A stretch of 64,000 nucleotides of DNA, taken from NCBI RefSeq assembly GCF_026104355.1, contig NZ_CP110535.1, positions 2,418,001 through 2,482,000 of the forward strand, written 5' to 3'. Positions 51,146-61,177 of this stretch are shown here, piece after piece. Source of the stretch: Halomonas sp. BDJS001. Its GTDB lineage: Bacteria > Pseudomonadota > Gammaproteobacteria > Pseudomonadales > Halomonadaceae. The position numbers were made by a program, and so were the translations under genes. The notes beneath the pieces are model-generated. The model made no database searches. It worked only from the letters and a program-made list of their open reading frames with translations, and had not been told where the DNA came from. Every line of letters starts with the position of its first letter. Positions within the stretch are counted from its first letter, which is position 1.

Positions 51146-52855
51146 ATGGAATCCATGCTAAAGCGCTATTTGCCGATCCTGACTTGGCTGCCCCACTATC
51201 ATAAACGCCTTTTGGGGGCCGACCTTTTGGCGGGTTTGATCGTCACCGTGATGGTCATTCCCCAATCGCTGGCCTATGCGCTGCTAGCCGGGCTGCCCGC
51301 GGTGGTAGGGCTCTATGCCAGCATCCTGCCGCAGCTTGTCTACACGCTGTTTGGTACCAGTAAAACCCTCGCGGTTGGGCCGGTGGCAATTATCGCGCTG
51401 ATGACCGGTGCCGCTCTCTCCTCGGTGGCTGCCACGGGCTCAGAGACCTATTTGCAGGCAGCGCTGATTCTGTCGCTGCTTTCTGGGGGCATGCTGGTGA
51501 TAATGGGATTGCTGAAAATGGGTTTTTTCAGCAATTTTCTGAGCCATCCGGTTATCTCCGGTTTCTTAACGGCGTCGGGAATACTGATCGCCGCTAGCCA
51601 ACTGGGCAGTTTACTAGGGGTTGAGAGCAGCGGTTTTACCCTGGTAGAGCGCTTTATCACGCTGGTACCCAATTTAGACACCTTTAACGTCGCCACTTTA
51701 CTGATCGGCGGTGGAACCCTACTGTTTTTAATCGCTATGCGCCGCTATGGTAAAGCCACCCTGATCAGAATGGGCCTACCAGGCACCCTAGCGGACTTGA
51801 TCGCTAAAGCGGGGCCGGTGTTTGCCGTCGTAATTACCACTCTAGTGACCTGGCACTGGCAGTTGGCCGTTAGAGGCGTCGACGTGGTGGGTCAAATTCC
51901 TGGAGGATTACCCGCGTTTAGCTTTCCCTGGGCGGACTACTCGCTGTGGCGGGCACTGCTAATTCCTGCGCTACTGATTAGCCTGGTCGGCTTTGTGGAG
52001 TCGGTTTCCATGGGCCAGATGTTGGCCGCTAAACGGCGCCAGCGCATCTCTCCCAATCAGGAGCTAGTGGGCCTGGGTGCCAGCAACTTAGCTGCCGGTT
52101 TTTCAAGCGGGATGCCGGTAACCGGTGGGTTGTCCCGCACCGTTATCAACTACGACGCAGGTGCGCAAACCCCTGCCGCCGGTGCCTTTGCAGCACTAGG
52201 CATTGCACTGGTCACCATGTCGTTCACCGGCTGGCTCTACTATCTGCCTATCGCCACCCTGGCCGCGACGATTACCGTTTCGATTTTGACTCTTGTGGAC
52301 ATCCCCATGCTGCGGCAAACCTGGCGCTACTCCCGCAGCGACTTTGCCGCCATGGCGGTGACGATTCTACTCACGCTGTGCGAAGGTGTTGAAGCCGGCA
52401 TCATCAGCGGAGTGACGCTCTCTATTGCGCTGTTTCTTTACCGCACCAGCCGCCCCCATAGTGCCTTGGTGGGTCGCGTGCCCGGTACCGAACACTTTAG
52501 AAACACCACCCGCCACGATGTCGAAACAGTCAATACCGTTGCCCTGCTGCGTATCGATGAAAGCCTCTATTTTGCCAATGCCCGCTATTTGGAAGACACC
52601 GTATACAACCTGGTGGCGAGCCACCCCGAGCTTGAGCATGTGGTGCTGATCTGTTCGGCGGTTAACCTGATCGATGCCTCGGCGCTTGAGAGCCTGGATG
52701 CCATCAACGCTCGCTTAAAAGACTCCGATGTAAAACTGCATTTATCCGAGGTGAAAGGCCCAGTGATGGATCAACTCAAGAAGAGCGACTTCCTGGAGGC
52801 GCTTACCGGAAGAGTATTTCTAAGCACCTACGCCGCTTGGCGTGAATTTTCTTAA
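51146..52855 (+). CDS. SulP family anion permease with STAS domain
   Basis: About 569 residues. SulP transport core ('LLAGLIVTVMVIPQSLAYAL', 'GLPAVVGLYASILPQLVYTL', 'GTSKTLAVGPVAIIALMTG', 'FSSGMPVTGGLSRTVINYDA'), then a STAS domain from about residue 440 ('TVALLRIDESLYFANARYLE', 'VVLICSAVNLIDASALESL'). Transports sulfate, bicarbonate or a dicarboxylate; specificity not evident. Start is uncertain between 51101, 51146 and 51155; none has a strong ribosome site. Confidence 0.9.
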   Translation: MESMLKRYLPILTWLPHYHKRLLGADLLAGLIVTVMVIPQSLAYALLAGLPAVVGLYASILPQLVYTLFGTSKTLAVGPVAIIALMTGAALSSVAATGSETYLQAALILSLLSGGMLVIMGLLKMGFFSNFLSHPVISGFLTASGILIAASQLGSLLGVESSGFTLVERFITLVPNLDTFNVATLLIGGGTLLFLIAMRRYGKATLIRMGLPGTLADLIAKAGPVFAVVITTLVTWHWQLAVRGVDVVGQIPGGLPAFSFPWADYSLWRALLIPALLISLVGFVESVSMGQMLAAKRRQRISPNQELVGLGASNLAAGFSSGMPVTGGLSRTVINYDAGAQTPAAGAFAALGIALVTMSFTGWLYYLPIATLAATITVSILTLVDIPMLRQTWRYSRSDFAAMAVTILLTLCEGVEAGIISGVTLSIALFLYRTSRPHSALVGRVPGTEHFRNTTRHDVETVNTVALLRIDESLYFANARYLEDTVYNLVASHPELEHVVLICSAVNLIDASALESLDAINARLKDSDVKLHLSEVKGPVMDQLKKSDFLEALTGRVFLSTYAAWREFS

Positions 52856-52880
52856 CGGCACAGCACTCGCTACTACTCTG

Positions 52881-52906
52881 AAAAACCAGGCAATTGCTGG
52901 TTTTTT
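52881..52906 (+). terminator. Terminator of the SulP gene
   Basis: 9-bp stem aaaaaccag / ctggttttt with a 7-base loop ending in T's, 25 bases after the stop. Works for the plus strand and may also for the minus strand. Confidence 0.85.
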
Positions 52907-53091
52907 ATGCCTGTTGTTTACCAACGAGCACCGCTGCTAACAACGGCATTGACAGCCACCCAGCGGCTTCTCTACTATCACTCGACCATTTAGCAAAATA
53001 AAATACCGCATAGCAAAACACCTTGAATCAAATAACCAGCGACTGAACGTCACCACCAACGTCACTACAACCACAATAAAGGAGTATCCCA

Positions 53092-54252
53092 ATGCGCCCC
53101 TTCGCTCAACGCCTACTTTTTGCCGCCTTACCTCTATCGCTACTCGGCGCCGCAGTCAGCCACGCCAACGAAATTGAACTGCCCGGCACCATGGCCTGGA
53201 CGGCCTATGGCACCAACTCAAGCGGCTATGCCCAAGCCGTCGCCATCGGCAATATGCTGCAGAACAAATACGGTTCATCGGTGCGTATCCTGCCGGGGGA
53301 TAACGATGTATCACGCATGACGCCGCTCAAGCAGGGCCGCGTAGACCTTTGCGCCTGCGGGATCGCCAGTTACTACGGTGCAGAAGGTGTAATGATGTTT
53401 GCCGACCGTGACTGGGGCCCCCAGCCGCTACGCGTGATTACCACTTCCACTGCCTCTTTTGGCCTTTCCCTTGCGGTGGCGGGCGACCTGGACGTTGAAA
53501 CGCCCGCCGACCTGGCCGGTAAGCGCATCGCCTATATCCGTGGTGACGATGCGCTCAATAAAGGCACAGAGGCGTATCTCGCCTTCGGCGGTTTAACCTG
53601 GGATGACGTCGAGCGGGTTGATTATCCCGGCTATGGTCGCTCGTTTGACGGCATCATCGCTGGCGATGTAGACGCCTCATTTACTACTACCGTTACCCCA
53701 CCAGCCCAGCAGTTGGCCAGTAGCCCCCGCGGCATTAGTTGGCCAGTTTTGGATCCGGAAAATGAAGCAGGCTGGGAGCGCCTAACCGCAGTTGCCCCCT
53801 ATTTTCGCCCCCATCAAATTACCACAGGCGCCGGAGGTATTAGCGCCGACAACCCCGTACCAAGCGCTAGCTACCCATACCCGATTGTGGTGGCCAACCA
53901 GGATCTGGACGACAACGTCGCTTACGGACTGATCAAGGCCATGCAGGAGAATTTTGACGACTATAAAGATAACGCCCCAGGGGCGCTTGGCTATGCCTTG
54001 GAACAGCAAGATCTTCAATGGGTAGTGCCGTTCCACGATGCGGTGGTGGAGTACTACAAAGAGATCGATGTATGGACTGATGAAATGCAGGCCCATCAGG
54101 ACAACCTCGTTGAACGCCAGAACGTGCTGTTAACCGCCTGGGAAGACTTTATGCAAGACGCCCCAAGTGATGATGAGACCTTTACTGCCGACTGGATGGA
54201 AGCCCGTGCCGCCGCGCTGAGCGATGCTGGTTTCGAGCCGATCTTTGAGTGA
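53092..54252 (+). CDS. TAXI-family TRAP transporter binding protein
   Basis: 386 residues with signal peptide (MRPFAQRLLFAALPLSLLG..SHA). TAXI-type periplasmic receptor: 'AWTAYGTNSSGYAQAVAIGN', 'SVRILPGDNDVSRMTPLKQG', 'VDLCACGIASYYGAEGVM', 'ADLAGKRIAYIRGDDALNKG'. It captures an organic anion for the fused permease encoded next. AAAGGAG ribosome site. Confidence 0.92.
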   Translation: MRPFAQRLLFAALPLSLLGAAVSHANEIELPGTMAWTAYGTNSSGYAQAVAIGNMLQNKYGSSVRILPGDNDVSRMTPLKQGRVDLCACGIASYYGAEGVMMFADRDWGPQPLRVITTSTASFGLSLAVAGDLDVETPADLAGKRIAYIRGDDALNKGTEAYLAFGGLTWDDVERVDYPGYGRSFDGIIAGDVDASFTTTVTPPAQQLASSPRGISWPVLDPENEAGWERLTAVAPYFRPHQITTGAGGISADNPVPSASYPYPIVVANQDLDDNVAYGLIKAMQENFDDYKDNAPGALGYALEQQDLQWVVPFHDAVVEYYKEIDVWTDEMQAHQDNLVERQNVLLTAWEDFMQDAPSDDETFTADWMEARAAALSDAGFEPIFE

Positions 54253-54260
54253 TACACCAC

Positions 54261-54280
54261 GGGGCGGCAGTTGCCGCCCC
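54261..54280 (+). promoter_or_regulatory. Intercistronic hairpin in TRAP operon
   Basis: Perfect 8-bp stem ggggcggc / gccgcccc with tetraloop agtt, no T-tract. In operons for binding-protein transporters such hairpins usually protect the upstream message and raise binding-protein level over permease. Confidence 0.75.
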
Positions 54281-54303
54281 CTGCTGATTGACGGATGTCC
54301 CCC

Positions 54304-56313
54304 ATGACCATAGATACCTCACCTGCCAATCATCAGCAGGTTAAAGAAAAGATCAGCCAAATTCGTCCGCTTCCCCCTGCGCTGCGCTGGATACCCGCCA
54401 CGGTCACCGTCATTTTGATGGCGATGACCCTGGATTATCTATTTAACGTTGGCTTACTGACGTTCGTTACGGGTCTGGAGACGCAGTTCTACTACGCCGT
54501 TGTGGCGCTGCTGCTACCGCTGGTGTTTTTGCTTTGGCCCATGCGCAGTCGCCAACAAGAGCAGCCCATTCCCTGGTATGACTACCTATTGAGCGCAATA
54601 ACGCTAGTTGTTGGCGGCTATTTTGTTTACAACGCTGTGCCCATTTTGGAGCGCGGCTGGGCTTTTTCTGCGCCTCAAATCGCCATTTATGCCAGCTATG
54701 CCTACTGGCTGCTGATTATTGAAGCGGCACGCCGGGCGGGTGGTTTACCCATTGCGATTATTGCCGGGGTATTCTCGCTCTATCCGCTGGTGGCCGATAT
54801 CGTCCCTGGCCCTATCCAGGCGTTTCCTTCAACGCTTGAAGAGACCGCCATGTACCACACCATGAGTACCGAGAGCATCATGGGGGTGCCACTTCAGGCA
54901 TTCGCGGGCCTGGTGATTGGCTTTTTGGTATTTGGCGTGGTGCTGCAAAAAAGCGGCGGCGGTAAGTTTTTTATTAATCTGGCGTTTGCGCTGCTGGGCC
55001 ATGTGCGTGGCGGCCCCGCTAAGGTGTCGATTTTTTCCAGCGGCCTGATGGGCTCCATGAGCGGCAGCGTGATCAGCAATGTACTCACCACCGGCGTGCT
55101 GTCGATTCCCGCCATGCGGCGTATCGGCATGAGCCGCTCCTTTGCCGGCGGTGTAGAAGCCTGCGCTTCAACCGGCGGTGTCTTAATGCCTCCGGTGATG
55201 GGCGCTACCGCCTTTGTGATGGCGATGTTTCTCGACATTCCCTATTCCGCTGTGGCGCTGGCTGCCGTGATTCCATCAATTCTGTATTTCCTGGGGCTGT
55301 TTATTCAGATTGATGCCTACGCGGCCCGCCACGATATTAAAGGCCTGCCCGCCGTTGAGCTGCCATCGCTTTGGCAGACTCTCAAAGAGGGTTGGTACTT
55401 TATTTTCGTCTTCGCCCTCTTAGTCTGGATGCTGCTGATTATGCAGCGTGAAGCCGTAGCGCCTTTTTATGCCACCGCGCTGCTGTTAGTGCTAAACCAG
55501 CTTTCCAAGCATAACCGCTGGGGCTGGAAGGACGTGGCCGACACGCTCTCATCTGCCGCCAAGCTATTTGCCGAGCTAATCGCTATTCTGGCCGGTGTGG
55601 GTATGCTGGTCGGTGCGCTTTCGATGACCGGTCTTTCCGGCACCATCGCCAACGACTTTATCAATATTGCCGGCGGCAGCGTGCCGCTGCTGCTGATTAT
55701 GGGGGCCGTGACCAGCTTCGTGCTTGGCATAGGTATGACCGTTACCGCCGCCTATATTTTCCTCGCCGTTGCCCTAGCCCCCGCGCTGATTCAAGGCGGA
55801 GGGCTGGATCCCATGGCGGTGCATATGTTCATCCTCTACTGGGGCATGCTGAGTTTTATTACTCCGCCGGTGGCACTGGGTGCCTTTGCCGCCGCCACCG
55901 TGGCCGGTGCCCGGCCCATGGAAACCGGCCTGCAGGCCATGCGCCTGGGTAGCGTGATCTACTTTATCCCCTTCCTCTTTGTGCTTAATCCGGCGTTGAT
56001 TATGCAGGGCGCACCGCTGGTGATCGTGGCCGTGTTTATCCAGGCGGTCATCGGCATCATTCTGTTTGCCTCGGCGATGCAGGGCTACCTGATGGGCGTT
56101 GGCCGGTTGGGCTATGGCGCACTGCAGGAGATCGTGATTCGTGCCCTGGTACTGATCGCGGGCCTGCTCCTGGCACTGCCTGGCGGTGGGATGGTACCGC
56201 TTAGCCAGTGGGAACTGATCGGTCTCGCGCTTGCGGCGCTGGTGCCCGGCGTGTTGATGGCACGCTTAAGCCAGCGCCACCATCGTCGCTCGCATAGCGC
56301 CTCTGCTGCTTAA
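54304..56313 (+). CDS. TRAP transporter fused DctQM permease (4TM/12TM)
   Basis: About 669 residues. N-terminal four-helix DctQ-like part, then the DctM part with 'GLMGSMSGSVISNVLTTGVL', 'EACASTGGVLMPPVMGATAF' and 'GMLSFITPPVALGAFAAATV', typical of TAXI-type fused permeases. Drives Na+-coupled uptake. Start 54304 or 54295. Downstream acyl-CoA genes suggest an acid substrate. Confidence 0.92.
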   Translation: MTIDTSPANHQQVKEKISQIRPLPPALRWIPATVTVILMAMTLDYLFNVGLLTFVTGLETQFYYAVVALLLPLVFLLWPMRSRQQEQPIPWYDYLLSAITLVVGGYFVYNAVPILERGWAFSAPQIAIYASYAYWLLIIEAARRAGGLPIAIIAGVFSLYPLVADIVPGPIQAFPSTLEETAMYHTMSTESIMGVPLQAFAGLVIGFLVFGVVLQKSGGGKFFINLAFALLGHVRGGPAKVSIFSSGLMGSMSGSVISNVLTTGVLSIPAMRRIGMSRSFAGGVEACASTGGVLMPPVMGATAFVMAMFLDIPYSAVALAAVIPSILYFLGLFIQIDAYAARHDIKGLPAVELPSLWQTLKEGWYFIFVFALLVWMLLIMQREAVAPFYATALLLVLNQLSKHNRWGWKDVADTLSSAAKLFAELIAILAGVGMLVGALSMTGLSGTIANDFINIAGGSVPLLLIMGAVTSFVLGIGMTVTAAYIFLAVALAPALIQGGGLDPMAVHMFILYWGMLSFITPPVALGAFAAATVAGARPMETGLQAMRLGSVIYFIPFLFVLNPALIMQGAPLVIVAVFIQAVIGIILFASAMQGYLMGVGRLGYGALQEIVIRALVLIAGLLLALPGGGMVPLSQWELIGLALAALVPGVLMARLSQRHHRRSHSASAA

Positions 56314-56371
56314 CAGATGGAACGCCAAGATTTTTTCAATTCATTATCATGCAAAATACGAGAGCCTAACT

Positions 56372-57790
56372 ATGTCCGTTCACTACCAGCGCCACGGTGA
56401 TATAGGCGTTATCCAAATTGCTAACCCGCCGGTTAATGCCTTGGGGCACGCAGTGCGCAGCGGCTTAGTCAACGCGCTCGAAGAGGGTATTGCCGACGCC
56501 GACGCTAAAGCGCTGGTCGTGTTAGCCGATGGCCGCACGTTTATTGCCGGGGCGGATATCCGTGAGTTTGGTAAGCCGCCTCAAGCGCCGCTGCTGCCCG
56601 ATGTGATTAGCCACTTGGAAGACTGCCCGAAACCGCTGATCGCCGCCCTGCACGGTACGGCCCTGGGTGGCGGTTTGGAAGTGGCACTCGGTTGCCACTA
56701 CCGAATCGCGCTGGCAGGCACCCGCGTGGGACTCCCTGAGGTAAAGCTTGGCCTACTGCCTGGCGCCGGTGGCACCCAACGTTTACCACGTTTGGTGGGC
56801 GTAGAGCGCGCGTTAGAGATGATTACCAGCGGGCGTTTTGTGGAGGCTGAAGAAGCGCTTGAGGCGGGTATTATCGATGCTATCAGCAACGCTCAAACGC
56901 CCCTTGAAGCGGGTTTAGCCGCAGCCCAGGAAGTGCTGGCAGGCGCCCAAACGCCCCGCATTACCGGCCAACTTCCTGCCCCGGCGGCGAATCCTCAGGC
57001 AATCACTGCGGCATTGGATCGGCTGAACCAACAGTCTCCTGAACTGTTCTCGCCGTTTCGCATTGTCGAAGCGATTCAGGCCTGCGTGGATGCCGACTCA
57101 CTTAAGGCTGGGTTACGCCGCGAGCGGGAGCTGTTTCTAGCCTGTATGGACTCCCCCCAGCGCGCCGGGCTTATCCATCTGTTTTTTGCCGCACGCAACC
57201 CCCACCTGGTGCCCGACGTTGAGAAAGCCAGTGCTTTTAAACACGTTGCACTGATTGGTGAGCATCCGCTCTTTGAACGCCTGCAAAAGGCCTCGCAAAA
57301 GGCGGGCATTAGCTTAACCAGCGCACCCGATGAGGCCACCGAACTTTGCCTACTGGCGCCAGATGGTACTCAGGATTCCCACGCAAATTACCCGGTTGTC
57401 GCACTGGAAGAGATTGGCAGCGCCAGCTCCAGCGATAATGCGCTAAGTCTGATCATTGCTGAAAACGGCCATATCGCAGAGCTAATCAACGTAAGCGCAG
57501 AGCCACTTACTCAGCAGCGAGCCGCACTGACGCTTAAAGCACTGCGACTAAACATCGTGGTCAGCCAGCAAGAAAGCATGCTTCGCGCGATGCATGCTGC
57601 CATTCAGCGATCTCTCGCCAGTGAAAGGCAGTCAGCGCTTGAACAGGTAAGTATCAATATGGCGAAACAGGGCTTCTGCTACCGGGAAAGTGACCTCGAT
57701 TTGCTCGCGGTGGAAGCGTTTGGCTATCCGCGTCACTTAGGTGGGCCGCACCGTCAGGCCACGCTCTCTACTGCAGCTAAGGATGTATAG
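56372..57790 (+). CDS. Enoyl-CoA hydratase domain protein, degenerate FadJ-like
   Basis: 472 residues. Residues 1-190 are a good crotonase: 'IAGADIREFGKP', 'GTALGGGLEVALGCHYRIAL' and 'GLPEVKLGLLPGAGGTQRLP' with both catalytic Glu. In FadB/FadJ a NAD-binding dehydrogenase follows; here the region after 'DVEKASAFKHVALIGEHPLF' lacks the GxGxxG and the total is about 240 residues short, ending with a remnant-like C-terminal helical part. Likely hydratase only. Sits 3 bases before an acyl-CoA dehydrogenase gene. Confidence 0.85.
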   Translation: MSVHYQRHGDIGVIQIANPPVNALGHAVRSGLVNALEEGIADADAKALVVLADGRTFIAGADIREFGKPPQAPLLPDVISHLEDCPKPLIAALHGTALGGGLEVALGCHYRIALAGTRVGLPEVKLGLLPGAGGTQRLPRLVGVERALEMITSGRFVEAEEALEAGIIDAISNAQTPLEAGLAAAQEVLAGAQTPRITGQLPAPAANPQAITAALDRLNQQSPELFSPFRIVEAIQACVDADSLKAGLRRERELFLACMDSPQRAGLIHLFFAARNPHLVPDVEKASAFKHVALIGEHPLFERLQKASQKAGISLTSAPDEATELCLLAPDGTQDSHANYPVVALEEIGSASSSDNALSLIIAENGHIAELINVSAEPLTQQRAALTLKALRLNIVVSQQESMLRAMHAAIQRSLASERQSALEQVSINMAKQGFCYRESDLDLLAVEAFGYPRHLGGPHRQATLSTAAKDV

Positions 57791-57793
57791 CCC

Positions 57794-58987
57794 ATGAACC
57801 TCACCTTTAGCCCCGAAGAGCAGGCGTTTCGCGAACAGGTACGCCGCTTTCTTGCCGATGCACTGCCCAGCGATATTAGCGAACGCGTACGCCAAGGACG
57901 CCACCTGCGTGCCGATGATCACCTGCGCTGGCAGAACATCCTCAGCGAACAGGGCTGGCTAGCGTCTAACTGGCCAAAAGAGTTCGGCGGCCCAGGCTGG
58001 GGGCCGGTACAGCGGCATATTTTCGACGAAGAGTGCGCCGCGGCCCATGCGCCTACGGTCGTCCCCTTCGGCGTTAATATGGTGGCTCCCGTCATCATGA
58101 AATTCGGCAGTGTCGAGCAGCAACAGCACTTCCTGCCGCGCATTTTGAGCAATCAGGACTGGTGGTGCCAAGGCTACTCAGAGCCCGGCGCTGGCTCTGA
58201 TTTAGCGGGCCTAAATACCCGCGCCGTGCGTGATGGCGCCCACTATATCGTCAATGGTCAGAAAACCTGGACCACCCTGGGCCAGCACGCCAACATGCTG
58301 TTTTGCTTAGTACGTACCGACCCAGACGCGAAAAAGCAGGCGGGCATTAGTTTTCTACTCATTGATATGCAGAGCCCCGGTATCATCGTGCGGCCCATTA
58401 TCACCCTGGATGGCGCCCACGAGATCAATGAAGTCTTTTTAGATAACGTTCGCGTTCCCGTAGAAAACCGCGTCGGGGAAGAGGGCCAAGGCTGGACCTG
58501 TGCCAAATTCCTGCTCACCCACGAACGCACCGGCATTGCCGGACTTGGCCACGCCAAGCAGGCGCTGCGTCACTTGAAGTCACTGGCCAGCCGAATTGAG
58601 CATCGCGGCAAGCCGCTATTGGAGCTGCCCAGCTTTCGCCACCGAGTCGTCAAAGCCGAGCTTGAATTGATGGCGCTGGAAGTCACCAACCTGCGCGTGA
58701 TTGCCGCGGCCCGGGATGGCGGCGTACCCGGCGCAGAGAGCTCCCTGCTGAAAGTACGTGGCTCAGAGCTTCGCCAGGAGCTAAGCGAACTCACCCGCCG
58801 TGCTCTTGGCCCTGCTGCGCTGCCGTTCTTCCCCGACTTCCTGTATGGCGAAGGCCGCCTGGATGACGAACGCACCCAAAACGCTGCCGCCAGCGCTCAG
58901 TACTTCAATCGTCGCAAGCTGTCGATTTATGGTGGCGCCAATGAAATACAAAAAAGTATCGTCGCCAAAACCATTCTAAATATGTGA
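57794..58987 (+). CDS. Acyl-CoA dehydrogenase, first of a pair
   Basis: 397 residues, FAD enzyme of the FadE-like family: 'WCQGYSEPGAGSDLAGLNTR', 'HYIVNGQKTWTTLGQHANML', 'GFGH'-type 'HERTGIAGLGHAKQALRHLK' and ending 'YGGANEIQKSIVAKTILNM'. Introduces the alpha-beta double bond, passing electrons to ETF (encoded 3 kb away). Starts 3 bases after the hydratase gene. Confidence 0.9.
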   Translation: MNLTFSPEEQAFREQVRRFLADALPSDISERVRQGRHLRADDHLRWQNILSEQGWLASNWPKEFGGPGWGPVQRHIFDEECAAAHAPTVVPFGVNMVAPVIMKFGSVEQQQHFLPRILSNQDWWCQGYSEPGAGSDLAGLNTRAVRDGAHYIVNGQKTWTTLGQHANMLFCLVRTDPDAKKQAGISFLLIDMQSPGIIVRPIITLDGAHEINEVFLDNVRVPVENRVGEEGQGWTCAKFLLTHERTGIAGLGHAKQALRHLKSLASRIEHRGKPLLELPSFRHRVVKAELELMALEVTNLRVIAAARDGGVPGAESSLLKVRGSELRQELSELTRRALGPAALPFFPDFLYGEGRLDDERTQNAAASAQYFNRRKLSIYGGANEIQKSIVAKTILNM

Positions 58988-58994
58988 GGTCAGC

Positions 58995-60113
58995 ATGGAT
59001 TTTGCTTTAACCGACGAGCAGCGCATGCTCGAAGAGACGCTCACCCGCTTGGTGGCCGACCAGGTTTCCCCCGAGCAGCGCCGCGTTATGCTTACCGCTG
59101 CTGCAAACGGTGATTCTGCACTATGGCGCACCTTTGCCGAGCTGGGTTTGCTGCATATGCCCTTCAGCGAAGACGTGGGCGGGCTAGGCGGCGATGGCAC
59201 CGATCTGATGATTATTATGCAGGCATTGGGACGAGGCTTAGTGCCCGAGCCCTATCTGGCTGGCCTGGTGCTGCCCGGCCAACTGCTGGCCCATACCGCC
59301 AACAGCGAGCAGCAAACCCGCTGGCTAGCCCCACTGCTTGAAGGCGAGCATCAGTTAGCGTTTGCCTGGCAGGAGATTGGTGCCCGCTACGACGCCTTTA
59401 CGGTAGCTACCCAGGCTACCCAGCTAGGCGGCCAATGGCGGCTAACCGGTAGAAAAGATGTGGTACTAAACCTGGAGTCCGCTGCGGCAACGCTGGTCAG
59501 CGCTCGATTAGCTAACGGCAAGCTAGGGCTGTTTATTGTGCCAGCGGGTGCCCCGGGCACCTCTACGCACCTATATCGCACTATCGATGACCAGCCCGCC
59601 GGCGATCTGACCCTGGACAGCGTCACGCTGCCGCCAGCCAACTGCCTGAGTGAAGATGCCAGCAATGCGCTGGCGGAGGTACTCGCCCTTGGCCGTGCGG
59701 CACTGTGTGCCCAAGCCATTGGCGCAATGGAGGAGGCCTGCGACCAAACCCTGGCCTATCTAAAAGAGCGCAAGCAGTTTGGCCTGCCGCTATCTACCTT
59801 CCAGGCGCTTCAGCACCGTATGGTGGATATGCACCTGCACCTGGAGCAGTCCCGCTCCATGGCGATTTTAGCCGCCACTAGTCTCGCGCTACCTGCCAGC
59901 CAACGGGATTACAAAATTGCCGCGGCCAAAGCCTACTGCGGCGAATCGGCTCGCTTTATTGCCGAACAGGCGATCCAGCTGCATGGGGCGATGGGTATGA
60001 CCGAAGAGTGCTATGTCGCTAACTACGCCAAGCATCTGGTAATGTTCGATCACTACCTGGGCGATAGCGACTATCATCTCGAAACGGTCAGCGATCTGTT
60101 AACTGCTGCCTGA
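58995..60113 (+). CDS. Acyl-CoA dehydrogenase, second of a pair
   Basis: 372 residues, shorter and more diverged: 'MDFALTDEQRMLEETLTRLV', 'FAWQEIGARYDAFTVATQAT', 'AYLKERKQFGLPLSTFQALQ', 'AIQLHGAMGMTEECYVANYA'. Tandem ACAD pairs often form heteromers in steroid, aromatic or branched-acid degradation, so the two may work as one enzyme. 7 bases after the first. Confidence 0.9.
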   Translation: MDFALTDEQRMLEETLTRLVADQVSPEQRRVMLTAAANGDSALWRTFAELGLLHMPFSEDVGGLGGDGTDLMIIMQALGRGLVPEPYLAGLVLPGQLLAHTANSEQQTRWLAPLLEGEHQLAFAWQEIGARYDAFTVATQATQLGGQWRLTGRKDVVLNLESAAATLVSARLANGKLGLFIVPAGAPGTSTHLYRTIDDQPAGDLTLDSVTLPPANCLSEDASNALAEVLALGRAALCAQAIGAMEEACDQTLAYLKERKQFGLPLSTFQALQHRMVDMHLHLEQSRSMAILAATSLALPASQRDYKIAAAKAYCGESARFIAEQAIQLHGAMGMTEECYVANYAKHLVMFDHYLGDSDYHLETVSDLLTAA

Positions 60114-60129
60114 GAACGGCGGCGTTTCG

Positions 60130-61089
60130 TCAAAGCCGCCGCAAATGATCCAGCGCTTTCTGGTAATCCTGGCACAGCGTGGCCACTTCTTCGGCCACGC
60201 TGTGCATAGAGCCAATGCCACCGACGCCCTGCCCCGCACCCCAGATATCCCGCCACGCTTTTGCCTTACTGCTCCCCCCTGAGCCATAGCGCATAGCGGT
60301 TTTATCACCTTCAGGCAGCGCATCAGGATCCAATCCCGCCTGCTCGATACTTTGCCGCAGATAGTTACCGTGCACGCCGGTAAACAGGTTGGTATAGACA
60401 ATGTCGTCTGCCGCTGAGTCCAGCACCATCTGTTTATAGTCCGCTTGGGCATTGGCTTCTTGAGTGGCGATAAAGCGCGTGCCCATATACACCAAGTCCA
60501 CACCTAGCGCCTGGGCGGCAACGATCTGTTCACCTTTGCTAATCGCCCCTGCCAGCACTAGCGGACCATCGTAAAAGCGCCGCACCTCAGCCACAAACGC
60601 AAAGGGATTTAACCGCCCGGCATGGCCACCCGCTCCGTGGCAGACCAGTATCAAACCATCGACCCCCGCATCGATCGCTTTCTTAGCATGCCGCAACGTG
60701 GTCACATCGTGAAACACCAGCCCACCATAGGCGTGCACCTTTTTCACCACTTGATTAGGCGCATGCAGGCTGGTGATGACCAGCGGCACCTTGAACTCGG
60801 CACATAGCGCGACATCATGCTCTAAGCGGTCATTGGTGGGATGCACGATTTGGTTCACCGCAAAGGGCGCTGAGGGTTGCTCGGGGTGTTGCGCATCATA
60901 GTCGGCCAGGGTTTGAGTGATCTGCTGTAACCACTCACGTAATACCTCAGCAGGTCGAGCGTTGAGCGCCGGGAAAGCACCGATGATGCCCGATTGGCAC
61001 TGGGCAATCACCAGCTCTGGCCCGGAGACGATAAACATCGGTGAACCGATCACCGGCAGGGTTAATGAAGCGGTTAGGCGCGTTAGCAT
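60130..61089 (-). CDS. Nitronate monooxygenase family protein
   Basis: 319 residues, FMN TIM barrel: 'LPVIGSPMFIVSGPELVIAQ', 'GIIGAFPALNARPAEVLREW', 'VDGLILVCHGAGGHAGRLNP', 'GPLVLAGAISKGEQIVAAQ', 'GVDLVYMGTRFIATQEANAQ'. The His of 'HGAGGHAG' is the likely catalytic base. Oxidises alkyl nitronates; some relatives are enoyl reductases, which would fit the acyl-CoA context. Convergent with the second dehydrogenase. Confidence 0.9.
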   Translation of the reverse strand: MLTRLTASLTLPVIGSPMFIVSGPELVIAQCQSGIIGAFPALNARPAEVLREWLQQITQTLADYDAQHPEQPSAPFAVNQIVHPTNDRLEHDVALCAEFKVPLVITSLHAPNQVVKKVHAYGGLVFHDVTTLRHAKKAIDAGVDGLILVCHGAGGHAGRLNPFAFVAEVRRFYDGPLVLAGAISKGEQIVAAQALGVDLVYMGTRFIATQEANAQADYKQMVLDSAADDIVYTNLFTGVHGNYLRQSIEQAGLDPDALPEGDKTAMRYGSGGSSKAKAWRDIWGAGQGVGGIGSMHSVAEEVATLCQDYQKALDHLRRL

Positions 61090-61127
61090 GGGAAACTCGC
61101 TGGTTGTTATTGTGCGGTGATACTGCA

Positions 61128-61147
61128 AAAGGCCCCTCTGGGCCTTT
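61128..61147 (-). terminator. Terminator hairpin after etfA
   Basis: Perfect 8-bp stem AAAGGCCC / GGGCCTTT with a 4-base loop, TTT at both ends; usable in both directions. Confidence 0.7.
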
Positions 61148-61177
61148 CAAGAAGATGACACACTGCAATGGCTTGAT

